64,000 nucleotides of DNA from Mycobacterium heckeshornense (GTDB taxonomy: Bacteria; Actinomycetota; Actinomycetes; Mycobacteriales; Mycobacteriaceae), in NCBI RefSeq assembly GCF_016592155.1, contig NZ_AP024237.1, positions 4,650,001-4,714,000 on the forward strand, in the 5' to 3' direction. The position numbers and the translations under genes are program-made. This document shows, piece after piece, positions 28,567 to 37,734 of the stretch; position 1 is the first letter of the stretch, and each line of letters opens with the position of its first letter. The notes below the pieces were generated by a model, which saw only the letters and a list, made by a program, of their open reading frames with translations, was not told the origin of the DNA and did no database searches.

Positions 28567-29309
28567 GTTACAACGCACGCTTGCGGGTGTGGCGCGGCGA
28601 CGACGCCAACGGCGCGCTGCAGGACTTCACCGTCGAGGTCAACGAGGGTGAGGTGGTGCTCGACGTCATCCACCGTCTGCAACAGACTCAGACACCCGAC
28701 CTCGCGGTGCGGTGGAACTGCAAAGCGGGCAAGTGCGGGTCGTGTTCGGCGGAGATCAATGGCAGACCGCGGTTGATGTGCATGACCCGGATGTCGACGT
28801 TCGCCGAGGACGAGGCGGTCACGGTCACACCGCTGCGGACGTTCCCGGTTATTCGTGATTTGGTCACCGATGTGTCGTTCAACTACGAAAAGGCCCGCGA
28901 GATCCCGTCCTTCACGCCGCCCAAGGATCTGCAACCCGGTGAGTACCGGATGGCGCAGGTCGACGTGCAGCGCTCACAGGAGTTTCGCAAGTGCATCGAA
29001 TGCTTCCTGTGCCAAAACGTCTGCCACGTGATCCGTGACCACGAGGAGAACAAGGAAGCGTTCGCGGGTCCTCGGTTCTTCATCCGCATCGCCGAACTGG
29101 AGATGCATCCGCTCGACACGGCGGACCGGCGAGACCTCGCCCAGGACGAGGCCGGTCTCGGCTTCTGCAATATCACCAAATGCTGCACCGAGGTATGCCC
29201 CGAGGGGATCAAGATCACCGACAACGCGATCATCCCGATGAAAGAGCGCGTCGCCGGCCGTCGCTACGACCCGGTGGTGTGGCTGGGCAACAAGCTGTTT
29301 CGCCGCTAG
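28563..29309 (+). CDS. sdhB: Succinate dehydrogenase iron-sulfur subunit SdhB (Sdh1)
   Basis: A 248-aa protein, the same length as Mtb Rv0247c. The [2Fe-2S] ligands are in WNCKAGKCGSCSAEINGRP with a later Cys in RLMCM. The [4Fe-4S]/[3Fe-4S] ligands are in CIECFLCQNVCHV and NITKCCTEVCPEGIKI. It transfers electrons from SdhA to the membrane anchor. It is the last gene of the anchor-sdhA-sdhB operon; the Mtb genes Rv0246 and Rv0245 that follow are absent and replaced by a 405-bp spacer. Confidence 0.95.
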   Translation: MSYNARLRVWRGDDANGALQDFTVEVNEGEVVLDVIHRLQQTQTPDLAVRWNCKAGKCGSCSAEINGRPRLMCMTRMSTFAEDEAVTVTPLRTFPVIRDLVTDVSFNYEKAREIPSFTPPKDLQPGEYRMAQVDVQRSQEFRKCIECFLCQNVCHVIRDHEENKEAFAGPRFFIRIAELEMHPLDTADRRDLAQDEAGLGFCNITKCCTEVCPEGIKITDNAIIPMKERVAGRRYDPVVWLGNKLFRR

Positions 29310-29714
29310 TGTGCCGAGCGGCCATCAAAGCACGAAGCGCTTAGCCGACGGCCGTAACGGCGCATGCCCGCGGTCCCGACGGGCTGCCGCGATCGCGCGG
29401 GCGCGCCAACCTCGTCCGGCCTGGTAAGGGCGCACACTGCGGGATTGCACGACACGCCGAGACGTCGCCGAGACGCATCACAAGGCGGGCTGTGGCGCTT
29501 GACACACCGGCGTTGGGCTGATCGTTTGCGCAGCTCAAGGGGCATACCCGGGCCACAATCCGGCTCTGCCCAACCGGTTGGTTAATTAGCCATTGGAATG
29601 TAGCTCACATTGGCTTGCGTTGAAGTTACTGACCCGTTAAGTTGGCCCTGTTACCGGTGGGTAACTTAGTCCTAGTACCCAACCGCGAAGTGGCGTTCTC
29701 ATCGAGGAGGAAAC
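29310..29714. other. 405-bp intergenic region between sdhB and fadE5
   Basis: No supported gene on either strand. The first 250 bp show only weak short hairpins. The last 150 bp are less GC-rich and hold the fadE5 promoter, a GTTACC/GGTAAC dyad and the GAGGAGG ribosome site. Confidence 0.6.
29650..29665. promoter_or_regulatory. Candidate operator GTTACC-GGTG-GGTAAC upstream of fadE5
   Basis: A perfect 6-4-6 inverted repeat, 50 bp before the fadE5 GTG. The shape suggests a dimeric repressor of the TetR/GntR type. It is different from the TTACTC/GAGTAA operator at fadA2, so it probably binds another regulator. Confidence 0.5.
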
Positions 29715-31550
29715 GTGAGCCACTACAAGAGCAATGTCCGCGACCAGGAGTTCAACCTGTTCGAGGTCTTCGGCGTCGACAAGGTATTCGGCGCAGGCCC
29801 CTACAGCGACCTGGACGTGGACACTGCCCGCGAGATGCTGGCGGAGATGAGCCGGCTGGCGGAGGGCCCGATCGCGGAGTCATTCGCCGAAGGCGACCGT
29901 AACCCGCCGGTTTTCGACCCGGAAACCCACTCCGTGACGCTGCCCGAGCGGTTCAAGAAGTCGGTGCAGGCGACGCTGGAAGCTGGTTGGGACAAGATCG
30001 GTATCGAAGAGGCTCTCGGTGGCACGCCCATGCCCAAAGCACTGGTCTGGGCGCTGCATGAGCACATCCTCGGCGCCAACCCGGCGGTGTGGATGTACGG
30101 CGGCGGCGCCGGATTCGCCAACATCCTCTACAAGCTCGGCACCGAAGAGCAAAAGAAGTGGGCCGTGCTGGCCGCCGAGCGCAACTGGGGCGCCACGATG
30201 GTCTTGACGGAGCCGGACGCCGGTTCCGACGTGGGTGCGGCCCGTACCAAGGCGATCAAGCAGGACGACGGATCCTGGCACATCGACGGCGTAAAGCGGT
30301 TCATCACGTCGGCCGATTCCGGTGACCTGTTCGAGAACATCTTCCACCTGGTGCTGGCCCGCCCGGAAGGCGCCGGCCCGGGCACCAAGGGCCTGTCGCT
30401 GTTCTTCGTCCCCAAGTTCCTGTTCGACCCGGAAACCGGTGAGCCGGGTGAGCGCAACGGCGTGTTCGTCACCAACGTCGAGCACAAGATGGGCCTGAAG
30501 GTGTCGGCCACCTGCGAGCTGGCATTCGGCCAGCACGGCGTGCCGGCTAAGGGCTGGCTAGTCGGCGAGGTGCACAACGGCATCGCGCAGATGTTCGACG
30601 TCATCGAGCAGGCGCGGATGATGGTGGGCACCAAAGCCATCGCGACGCTGTCCACCGGCTATCTGAACGCGCTGGAATACGCCAAGTCGCGCGTGCAGGG
30701 TGCCGACATGACCCAGATGACCGACAAAACCGCACCGCGAGTGACGATCACCCACCACCCGGATGTGCGCCGGTCGCTGATGACCCAGAAGGCCTACGCC
30801 GAAGGCCTGCGCGCGCTCTACACCTACGCGGCGACCTACCAGGACGCCGCGGTGGCGAAGGCCGTGCACGGTGTGGACGCCGAGCTGGCCGTCAAGGTCA
30901 ATGACCTGCTGCTGCCGGTGGTCAAGGGCGTCGGCTCTGAGCAGGCGTACGCCAAGCTCACCGAGAGCCTGCAAACGCTGGGCGGCTCCGGCTTCCTGCA
31001 GGACTACCCGATCGAGCAGTACATCCGCGACTCGAAGATCGACTCGCTCTATGAGGGCACCACGGCCATCCAGGCGCAGGACTTCTTCTTCCGCAAGATC
31101 GTCCGCGACAAGGGTGTGGCGCTGGCCTACGTGGCCAGCCAGATCGAGGAGTTCGTCAAGAACGAGTCCGGCAATGGCCGGCTGAAGGCCGAACGCGAGC
31201 TGTTGGCCACCGCGTTGGCCGATGTGCAGGCCATGGCCGCCGCGCTGACCGGCTACCTGATGGCCGCCCAGGAGGACATCTCCAGCGTCTACAAGGTGGG
31301 CCTGGGTTCGGTGCGGTTCCTGATGGCTGTCGGCGATCTGCTGATCGGCTGGCTGCTGCAGCGTCAGGCCGCCGTGGCCATGGCGGCCCTCGACCGCGGC
31401 GCCAGCGACGCCGACCGGGCCTTCTACCAGGGCAAGATCGCGGTGGCATCGTTCTTCGCGAAGAACTTCCTGCCGCTGCTCAGCAGCACCCGTCAGGTGA
31501 TCGAGTCGATCGACACCGAGGTCATGGAGCTCGACGAAGCGGCGTTCTAA
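29715..31550 (+). CDS. fadE5: Acyl-CoA dehydrogenase FadE5
   Basis: A 611-aa protein, the length of Mtb FadE5 (Rv0244c). It has the long-ACAD pattern: [20 protein letters not shown] (FAD loop), [39 protein letters not shown] with an extended insert, and the catalytic base in [20 protein letters not shown]. It oxidises saturated acyl-CoAs to trans-2-enoyl-CoA as the first step of beta-oxidation; mycobacterial FadE5 is reported to accept a wide chain-length range. It starts at GTG 29715 with GAGGAGG upstream. It faces fadA2 across a strong terminator. Intact. Confidence 0.95.
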   Translation: MSHYKSNVRDQEFNLFEVFGVDKVFGAGPYSDLDVDTAREMLAEMSRLAEGPIAESFAEGDRNPPVFDPETHSVTLPERFKKSVQATLEAGWDKIGIEEALGGTPMPKALVWALHEHILGANPAVWMYGGGAGFANILYKLGTEEQKKWAVLAAERNWGATMVLTEPDAGSDVGAARTKAIKQDDGSWHIDGVKRFITSADSGDLFENIFHLVLARPEGAGPGTKGLSLFFVPKFLFDPETGEPGERNGVFVTNVEHKMGLKVSATCELAFGQHGVPAKGWLVGEVHNGIAQMFDVIEQARMMVGTKAIATLSTGYLNALEYAKSRVQGADMTQMTDKTAPRVTITHHPDVRRSLMTQKAYAEGLRALYTYAATYQDAAVAKAVHGVDAELAVKVNDLLLPVVKGVGSEQAYAKLTESLQTLGGSGFLQDYPIEQYIRDSKIDSLYEGTTAIQAQDFFFRKIVRDKGVALAYVASQIEEFVKNESGNGRLKAERELLATALADVQAMAAALTGYLMAAQEDISSVYKVGLGSVRFLMAVGDLLIGWLLQRQAAVAMAALDRGASDADRAFYQGKIAVASFFAKNFLPLLSSTRQVIESIDTEVMELDEAAF

Positions 31551-31581
31551 GCCTGGCAGACAAAGACGGCGATGACCTGCA

Positions 31582-31620
31582 GAGGCCGCCGCTGGATCCC
31601 CTCAGTCCAGCGGCGGCCTC
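31582..31620. terminator. Bidirectional terminator hairpin between fadE5 and fadA2
   Basis: GAGGCCGCCGCTGGA (31582-31596) pairs perfectly with 31606-31620 around a 9-nt loop, followed by TTT. It lies between convergent genes. Confidence 0.85.
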
Positions 31621-31746
31621 TTTACCCAGGGATGCCCCGCGTTGCCATCGGGTCGGGGGTCGGACGACAACACGGAGCTATCCGTATTTCGCATACCCGC
31701 GGCCAGGCGTTACTAAACGTCCCCACGAAATTCGGCGCCCGGTAGT

Positions 31747-33111
31747 TCAAGCCTCCAAAATGGCGGCCACGCCCTGACCACCGGCCGCGCAGATCGAAAT
31801 CAGCGCGCGCAGCGGCGTGTCGGCTGCTCCCCTCCGCTCGGCCTTCTTTTCCGCCAGCAGCTTGGCGGTCTGCGCGAGGATACGCCCGCCGGTGGCGGCG
31901 AACGGGTGACCGGCCGCCAGTGAGGAACCATTGACGTTGAGCTTGGACCGGTCGATGGATCCCAGCGCCGCGTCCAAGCCCAGCCGCTGCTTGCAGTACT
32001 CCTCGGACTCCAGCGCTTGCAAATGCGCCAGCACCACCGACGCGAACGCCTCGTGGAACTCGTAGAAGTCGAAGTCCTGCAGGCTCAGTCCGTTCCGCGC
32101 CAGCAGCCGGGGGATGGCGTAGGTGGGTGCCATCAGCAGTCCGTCGTTGCCGCTGACGTAGTCCACGGCGGCGGTCTCGGCATCGACGAAATAGGCCAGC
32201 GGGGTCAAGGAATGCTGGGCGGCCCACTCCTCGCTGGCAAGCAGCGTGACCGAGGCACCGTCGGTCAGCGGCGTGGAATTGCCCGCCGTCATCGTCGCAT
32301 CGCCGGACTTCACCCCGAACACCGGCTTGAGCTGGGCCAGCTTCTCCAGCGATGCGTCGGGGCGCATGTTGTCGTCGCGGTACAGCCCCAAAAACGGGGT
32401 GACGAGGTCGTCGAAGAAGCCGCGGTCGTAAGCGGCGGCCATGTTGCGGTGGCTGGCGACGGCGAGTTCGTCTTGGTCGACCCGTTTGATGCCCATCTGC
32501 TTGGTGGTGATGGCCTGGTGTTCACCCATCGACAACCCGGTGCGGGGTTCGGCGTTCACCGGAATCTCCACACCGACGGTCGCGGGCAGCGTGCCCACCA
32601 GCCGGAGCCGCTCGAGGTTGGACTTGGACCGGCGCAGCTTCAGCAGTGTGCGACGCAGGTTGTCGCCCAAGCCGATCGGCGGATCCGACGTGGTGTCGAC
32701 GCCGCCCGCGGCGGCCACCTCGTAGCGGCCGGCGGCGATGCCATCGGCCGCGGCGATCGCAGCCTGCAGCCCGGTCCCGCAGGCCTGCTGCATGTCGATG
32801 GCCGGCGTGTGCGGCGAGAGAGCCGATCCCAGTACGCATTCCCGCATCAGGTTGAAGTCGCGACTGTGCTTGAGCACCGCGCCGCCGATCACCGCGCCGA
32901 GTTGTTCACCGGCGAGATCAAAACGATCCACCAGCCCGCTCAGCGCGGCAGTGAACATGTCTTGGTTCGACGCGTCGGCGTACGCGCCGTCGGACCGTGC
33001 GAACGGAATACGATTGCCACCGAGCACGGCAACGCGCCGCCGTGACGGCATACTTTTGTTGGCAGGCTGGTTAGTCGTCTGAGAACTTGTCGAAGTGCTT
33101 GCAGGGGCCAC
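31747..33111 (-). CDS. fadA2: Acetyl-CoA acyltransferase (thiolase) FadA2
   Basis: A 454-aa thiolase (Mtb Rv0243 about 440). The nucleophile is in DMQQACGTGLQAAI, the catalytic His in NVNGSSLAAGHPFAATGGR, and the acid/base Cys in LISICAAGGQGVA. It cleaves or condenses beta-ketoacyl-CoAs in beta-oxidation. It starts at GTG 33111 (MAPASTST); ATG 33051 (MPSRRRVAV) is an alternative that starts closer to the conserved core. It is divergent from fabG4-htdX and shares a 122-bp promoter region with a palindromic operator. Confidence 0.93.
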   Translation of the reverse strand: MAPASTSTSSQTTNQPANKSMPSRRRVAVLGGNRIPFARSDGAYADASNQDMFTAALSGLVDRFDLAGEQLGAVIGGAVLKHSRDFNLMRECVLGSALSPHTPAIDMQQACGTGLQAAIAAADGIAAGRYEVAAAGGVDTTSDPPIGLGDNLRRTLLKLRRSKSNLERLRLVGTLPATVGVEIPVNAEPRTGLSMGEHQAITTKQMGIKRVDQDELAVASHRNMAAAYDRGFFDDLVTPFLGLYRDDNMRPDASLEKLAQLKPVFGVKSGDATMTAGNSTPLTDGASVTLLASEEWAAQHSLTPLAYFVDAETAAVDYVSGNDGLLMAPTYAIPRLLARNGLSLQDFDFYEFHEAFASVVLAHLQALESEEYCKQRLGLDAALGSIDRSKLNVNGSSLAAGHPFAATGGRILAQTAKLLAEKKAERRGAADTPLRALISICAAGGQGVAAILEA

Positions 33112-33174
33112 GTTCGTCTCCGTGTCATCAATTGGGGATTGGTCCGCCGATGAGGGCCATACTACCCGCCGTTC

Positions 33175-33188
33175 TTACTCTGGAGTAA
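33175..33188. promoter_or_regulatory. Palindromic operator TTACTC-TG-GAGTAA in the fadA2/fabG4 promoter region
   Basis: A perfect 6-2-6 inverted repeat lies 64 bp before the fadA2 start and 46 bp before the fabG4 start. The variant TTACCCTGGAGTCA lies upstream of the tetR gene at 36137. The two share 12 of 14 positions, which suggests one TetR protein binds both. Confidence 0.6.
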
Positions 33189-33233
33189 GTTCGTCGTTGG
33201 TTACGAGATACGTCCACAACGGAAGGCAGCTCA

Positions 33234-34598
33234 GTGGCCCCTAAACTTTCATCCGACCTATTCTCCCAGGTCGTCAACTCTGGTCCCGGGTCGTTTCTGG
33301 CCAAGCAGCTCGGAATTCCACAACCGCCGCCGCTGCGTCGCTACCGGGTAGGCGATCCGCCGCTGGAGGGGTCTTTGCTGATCGGTGGGCAAGGCCGGGT
33401 GGTCGAGCCGCTGCGCAGCGCACTGGACAGAGACTACGAGGTGGTGGGTGCCAACCTCGGCGGTCGTTGGGCCGACTCGTTCGGCGGGCTCGTTTTCGAC
33501 GCCACCGGGATCACCGCGCCGGCCGGGTTGAAGGGGCTGCACGAGTTTTTCGCCCCGCTGTTGCGTAACCTGAGCGCCTGCGGCCGCGTCGTCGTCGTCG
33601 GCACCACTCCTGAGGCCATCGCCAGCACCGACGAGCGGATCGCGCAGCGTGCGCTGGAGGGTTTCACCCGCTCGCTGGGTAAGGAGCTACGGCGGGGGGC
33701 CACCGTTCAGTTGGTCTATCTTTCTCCCGAGGCCAAACCGGCGGCTACCGGCCTGGAATCGACGATGCGGTTCATCTTGTCGGCCAAATCGGCATACGTT
33801 GACGGCCAAGTGTTTCACGTCGGAGCAACCGATGCCACGCCCCCGGCCGACTGGGACCGTCCGCTCGACGGCAAAGTCGCGGTGGTGACCGGCGCTGCCC
33901 GTGGCATCGGCGCGACGATCGCCGAGGTGTTGGCCCGCGACGGGGCCCGGGTGGTCGCGATCGACGTCGACGCCGCGGCCGACGCGCTCACCGAGACCGC
34001 GAGCCGGGTGGGGGGCACGGCGCTCACCCTCGACGTCACCGCCGCCGATGCCGTCGACCAGATCACCCAGCATCTACGCGACCATCACAACGGGCGGACC
34101 GACATTCTGGTCAACAATGCCGGCATCACCCGCGACAAGCTGCTGGTCAACATGGACGGCGACCGTTGGGACGCGGTTATAGCCGTGAATTTGCTTGCGC
34201 CGCTTCGTCTTACCGAGGGGCTGGTGGACAACGGCTGTATCGGTGAGGGCGGTCGGGTGATCGGTCTGTCCTCGGTGGCCGGTATTGCCGGCAACCGCGG
34301 GCAGACGAATTACGCCACCAGCAAGGCCGGCATGATCGGCATCACCCAAGCGCTGGCGCCGACGCTCGCCGAGAAGGGCATCACGATCAACGCCGTCGCG
34401 CCAGGATTCATCGAAACGCAGATGACCGCGGCGATCCCACTGGCCACCCGCGAGGTGGGCCGGCGCCTGAATTCGCTGCTGCAGGGTGGACAGCCGGTCG
34501 ACGTCGCCGAAACCATCGCCTATTTCGCCAACCCGGCGTCAAATGCCGTAACCGGCAACGTCATTCGCGTCTGTGGCCAAGCATTGATGGGTGCCTGA
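33234..34598 (+). CDS. fabG4: High-molecular-weight 3-oxoacyl-ACP/CoA reductase FabG4
   Basis: A 454-aa two-domain SDR, the exact length of Mtb FabG4 (Rv0242c). The N-terminal about 210 residues are the flavodoxin-like domain ([31 protein letters not shown]). The SDR domain has the cofactor loop [33 protein letters not shown], and the catalytic Ser, Tyr and Lys in [23 protein letters not shown] with the standard 13- and 4-residue spacing. It reduces beta-ketoacyl-CoA/ACP using NADH. It starts at GTG 33234 and overlaps the upstream region of htdX, so fabG4-htdX form an operon. Confidence 0.95.
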   Translation: MAPKLSSDLFSQVVNSGPGSFLAKQLGIPQPPPLRRYRVGDPPLEGSLLIGGQGRVVEPLRSALDRDYEVVGANLGGRWADSFGGLVFDATGITAPAGLKGLHEFFAPLLRNLSACGRVVVVGTTPEAIASTDERIAQRALEGFTRSLGKELRRGATVQLVYLSPEAKPAATGLESTMRFILSAKSAYVDGQVFHVGATDATPPADWDRPLDGKVAVVTGAARGIGATIAEVLARDGARVVAIDVDAAADALTETASRVGGTALTLDVTAADAVDQITQHLRDHHNGRTDILVNNAGITRDKLLVNMDGDRWDAVIAVNLLAPLRLTEGLVDNGCIGEGGRVIGLSSVAGIAGNRGQTNYATSKAGMIGITQALAPTLAEKGITINAVAPGFIETQMTAAIPLATREVGRRLNSLLQGGQPVDVAETIAYFANPASNAVTGNVIRVCGQALMGA

Positions 34599-34659
34599 GT
34601 CCGGCGACGACGCGGAGGGCAATGAGCCAAGGATCAGCCGGAAAGTGGACGGAGCCACG

Positions 34660-35502
34660 ATGACCCAACCCAGTGGGCTTAAAAACATGCTGCGCGCAGC
34701 GGCGGGAGCGCTGCCGCTGGTCCCCCGCGACGACCGACTGCCCGACCGAACAATCAGCGTCAACGATGTGCGGATCGACCGCGCACATGTTGCTGCCTAC
34801 GCCGCAGTCACCGGCTTACGCTATGGCGACACGGTGCCGCTGACCTATCCGTTCGTATTGGCCTTCCCCGCAGTGATGTCCCTGGTGACGTCGTTCGACT
34901 TTCCTTTTGCCGCAATAGGAGCCATCCACACCGAAAATCACATCACCCAATACCGGCCGATCGCGGTGACCGACAGCGTCGGCGTCAAGGTGCATGCCGA
35001 GAACCTGCGCGAACACCGCAAGGGTTTGCTGGTCGACCTGGTGACCGACGTCAGCGTCGGCACCGAAACCGCGTGGCATCAAGTGACAACCTTCCTGCAT
35101 CAGCAGCGCACGAGTTTGTCCGACGAGCCCAAACCGCCGCCGCAGAAGCAGCCGAAGCTGCCGCCCCCAAATGCGGTGCTGCGCATAACCCCCAGACAGA
35201 TTCGCCGCTATGCGGCGGTCGGCGGCGATCACAATCCGATTCACACCAACCCGATCGCTGCCAAGCTGTTTGGCTTTCCAACCGTCATAGCCCACGGAAT
35301 GTTCAGTGCCGCAGCGGCATTGGCGAACATCGAGGGCCGCCTTCCAGACGCTTTGAGCTATTCGGTGCGGTTCGGCAAACCGATGGTGCTGCCCGCCCGG
35401 GCAGGCCTGTTCGTCGACCGCGTCGACGACGGCTGGGAGCTTGCGCTGCGCAACCTCACCAAGCGCTACCCGTATCTCACCGGCACCGTCCGCCCGCTCT
35501 AA
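34660..35502 (+). CDS. htdX: (3R)-hydroxyacyl-CoA/ACP dehydratase HtdX (MaoC-like)
   Basis: A 280-aa double-hotdog hydratase, the length of Mtb HtdX (Rv0241c). The hydratase-2 motif is RRYAAVGGDHNPIHTNPIAAKLFGF (catalytic Asp/Asn-His, residues about 185-205), followed by VIAHGMFSAAAALANIE. The N-terminal half is a hotdog without the motif. It dehydrates (3R)-hydroxyacyl thioesters, the step after FabG4. A frame open from 34591 is 23 residues longer; ATG 34660 (MTQPSGLKNM) has GGAG 6 nt upstream and gives the family length. It is convergent with tetR, the stops overlapping by 4 bp. Confidence 0.92.
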   Translation: MTQPSGLKNMLRAAAGALPLVPRDDRLPDRTISVNDVRIDRAHVAAYAAVTGLRYGDTVPLTYPFVLAFPAVMSLVTSFDFPFAAIGAIHTENHITQYRPIAVTDSVGVKVHAENLREHRKGLLVDLVTDVSVGTETAWHQVTTFLHQQRTSLSDEPKPPPQKQPKLPPPNAVLRITPRQIRRYAAVGGDHNPIHTNPIAAKLFGFPTVIAHGMFSAAAALANIEGRLPDALSYSVRFGKPMVLPARAGLFVDRVDDGWELALRNLTKRYPYLTGTVRPL

Positions 35503-36137
35503 CCGGAGCCGGCGGCAAGCTTAGACGCGGTGTCGCCGTCCCGGTCGGTCGGCCCACCCTTGAGGCCACGCCAGAACAGGTTGATCATCAGTTCGGCGGC
35601 TTCCTCGACGTCGGTGTCCCCGGTGCTGAGCCGGGTGGCCACGGCCTCACCGGCCCCGACCAGCGCCACGGCCATCATCTCGAAGTCGGTATCGGGGTCA
35701 GGGTTGCGAGTGCCCGCCCGCAGCAGGTCGGCGACCAATTCGATGATCCGCTCGCGGCCCTCGCGCACGGTCTGGGCGAATGCCTGCGAGCTGGTGGCCT
35801 GGGTGTACATGACGATCCACGACGCCCGGTTGGCGTCGATGTAGCGCAGGAACGACACAATAGTGTTGCGCAGCAAGTCCTTCGGGCTCTGCTCCGGGTC
35901 GATCTCTTCGCGCACACCGTCGATGAACCGCGTCAGCTCGCGGTTCAGGCAGGCGCCGAAAAGCTCCTCCTTGGACCCGTAGTACAGGTAAAGCATCGGC
36001 TTGGAGATCTCGGCCTTGGCAGCGATCGCGTCCATCGAGGTCTCGTGGTAGCCGTTGACCGAGAACATCTGGACGGCAGCATCGAGCATCTGTTGCTCGC
36101 GGACAGCACGCGGCAAGCGTTTGGTACCACCGGCCAT
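35499..36137 (-). CDS. TetR-family transcriptional regulator, Rv0238-like
   Basis: A 212-aa TetR regulator. The HTH is SMDAIAAKAEISKPMLYLYYG with KEELFGACLNREL following. The ligand domain includes FLRYIDANRASWIVMYTQATS and AVALVGAGEAVATRLSTGDTDV. A TTACCCTGGAGTCA palindrome lies 38 bp upstream of its ATG, and its near-twin lies between fadA2 and fabG4; autoregulation plus control of fadA2 and fabG4-htdX is the natural reading. An acyl-CoA inducer is likely but is inference. The Mtb neighbours VapBC24 (Rv0239-0240) are absent here. Confidence 0.88.
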   Translation of the reverse strand: MAGGTKRLPRAVREQQMLDAAVQMFSVNGYHETSMDAIAAKAEISKPMLYLYYGSKEELFGACLNRELTRFIDGVREEIDPEQSPKDLLRNTIVSFLRYIDANRASWIVMYTQATSSQAFAQTVREGRERIIELVADLLRAGTRNPDPDTDFEMMAVALVGAGEAVATRLSTGDTDVEEAAELMINLFWRGLKGGPTDRDGDTASKLAAGSG

Positions 36138-36174
36138 GCACTGTCCTTCGTGATCTGGCTAATTGCGGCGCATA

Positions 36175-36188
36175 TGACTCCAGGGTAA
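36175..36188. promoter_or_regulatory. Operator TGACTCCAGGGTAA upstream of tetR (Rv0238-like)
   Basis: The reverse complement, TTACCCTGGAGTCA, matches the fadA2/fabG4 palindrome TTACTCTGGAGTAA at 12 of 14 positions. It lies 38 bp before the tetR ATG on the minus strand. Confidence 0.6.
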
Positions 36189-36213
36189 GCACCAAGCTTC
36201 TCGCCCACATGCG

Positions 36214-37372
36214 CTACCGGCCACACGCCGGATTGGGTCCCTTCACCTCGGCCATTCGCAACACCGATTTGTCGACCGCGGGCATGGTCAACTCCCCCGC
36301 GGCCAGCGCTTTTTCCAGCCGGTCCAGTACCGCGGGCACCTCATCGGTAGTGACCCACAGCGCGGTGTCGGTGCCCGCTTGCAGGGTGCGCAACACCGCC
36401 TCCGCCACGCCGAAACGGTCGGAGATCGCGGCCATGCTGGACAGGTCGTCGCTGAATACCGGGCCGTCGAACGGCGGAGCACCGTAGCCGGAACCGGTGC
36501 GCAGCAACTGCACCGCGGCCGGGCTCAGGCTCGCCGGCTGGTCACCGGTCAGCCCGGGAACCTGCATGTGGCCGATCATGACCCCGACCGGGCCCGCGGT
36601 GACCAGCGTCCGATACGGCACCAGGTCGTCGCGTTGCAGCTCGCTCAGCGGCGGGGTGGTGACGGCGCCGGTGTGCGAGTCACCGGAACCATGCCCGTGC
36701 CCCGGAAAATGCTTGAGCACCGGCAGCAACCCGGCGTCTCGCAGGCCGCGCGCGTAGGCGCCGGCGTAGGCGGTGACGACGGCCGGATCGGACCCGAACG
36801 ATCGGTCGCCGATGACCGTGTCGGCCGGGGCGTCGCTGACGTCGACCACCGGGGCGAAGTCGATGGTGATGCCCAGAGTGCGCATCTTGCGGCCCCGGTC
36901 CACGGCCACGGTGTACACCTCGTCGGGGGTTTTCGTCTGCGCCAGCACCCGGGCCGGCGGAGCGGCCCCAATCAGGGGGGGACAGCCGCGACACCCGGCC
37001 GCCTTCCTCGTCGACACCCACGGCCAGCGGCAACGGGGCCGCGCTGCGCGCGATAGCGGTCAGCGAGCCGTCGGTCAACATCGACAGGTCCGTCCAGCTG
37101 CCGACGAAGATTCCGCCGACGTGGTGGTTGGCGACGACGGCCTTGGCATCACCGGCATTGCGCACGCCGACCATCAGCAGCTGCGCAAGCTTGTCACGGG
37201 TCGACATCGCCGCCAACATCGCAGTCCCGTCACCGCATGCCGGAGGGACCGGCTTGGCTGGGGCGCCCGCACCGGGCCGCGGAGACCTGGGTGGGTGCTC
37301 GGCACTGCGGCCGCATGCCGTCACCAGAATCGACGCAGCGGCCAGCACGGCGACCATGCGGACGACAAACAC
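36214..37372 (-). pseudogene. lpqI: Lipoprotein beta-N-acetylglucosaminidase LpqI (GH3), frameshifted in a G7 run
   Basis: A GH3 (NagZ-type) hydrolase that removes GlcNAc from peptidoglycan fragments for recycling. The N-terminal frame from 37372 gives a lipoprotein signal with lipobox ILVTAC, then LAQLLMVGVRNAGDA and AVGVDEEGGRVSRL. After that it is shifted at seven consecutive C on the coding strand (36975-36981; six are expected). Removing one restores IGAAPPARVLAQ, FAPVVDVSDAPADTVIGDR and the catalytic GH3 segment LKHFPGHGHGSGDSHTGA, giving 385 aa (Mtb LpqI 388). A homopolymer sequencing error is likely, because the downstream part is perfectly conserved. Confidence 0.9.
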
Positions 37373-37504
37373 CAGCCCATGCTGTCACGTCGACGACCCG
37401 CAGCGGACGTGGGCCACCTGGTGCCGAAAACCACGCCGCGGGCCGCCAGTTGCGTTTCTGCTAGGTTGGCGGCAACCCACGATCGCATTTTCGAGGAGCC
37501 ACCG

Positions 37505-37678
37505 ATGAACCGGTTCGTCGCACCCGCAGCGGCCAGCGTCGTGGTCGGTCTGTTGCTTGGTGCGGCCGCAATCTTCGGCATCACACTGATGGTGCAACAG
37601 GACACAAAACCTCCGCTGCCCGGTGGCGATCCGCAGTCGTCGGTGCTCAACCGGGTCGAGTACGGCAACCGCACCTGA
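37505..37678 (+). CDS. Small membrane/secreted protein, Rv0236A-like
   Basis: A 57-aa protein with one hydrophobic segment (AAASVVVGLLLGAAAIFGIT) near its N-terminus and the tail QQDTKPPLPGGDPQSSVLNRV. The length is the same as I recall for Mtb Rv0236A, which sits next to aftD. It may be an anchored or secreted peptide; the function is unknown to me. ATG 37505 has GAGGAG about 9 nt upstream. It is 56 bp before aftD on the same strand and divergent from lpqI. Confidence 0.8.
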   Translation: MNRFVAPAAASVVVGLLLGAAAIFGITLMVQQDTKPPLPGGDPQSSVLNRVEYGNRT

Positions 37679-37734
37679 CTTGGCGATGCGGGCCGGCGCG
37701 GCCCGGGGGAAGCGCCGGGCAATCCGGATCTGGT

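Noticed and set aside
32017..33045. 342-residue open frame antisense to fadA2
   Set aside because: Thiolase motifs are intact on the minus strand; this is a shadow.
36773..37678. 301-residue open frame ending at 37678
   Set aside because: Only the last 57 residues, from ATG 37505, look like a real small membrane protein; the rest is antisense to lpqI.
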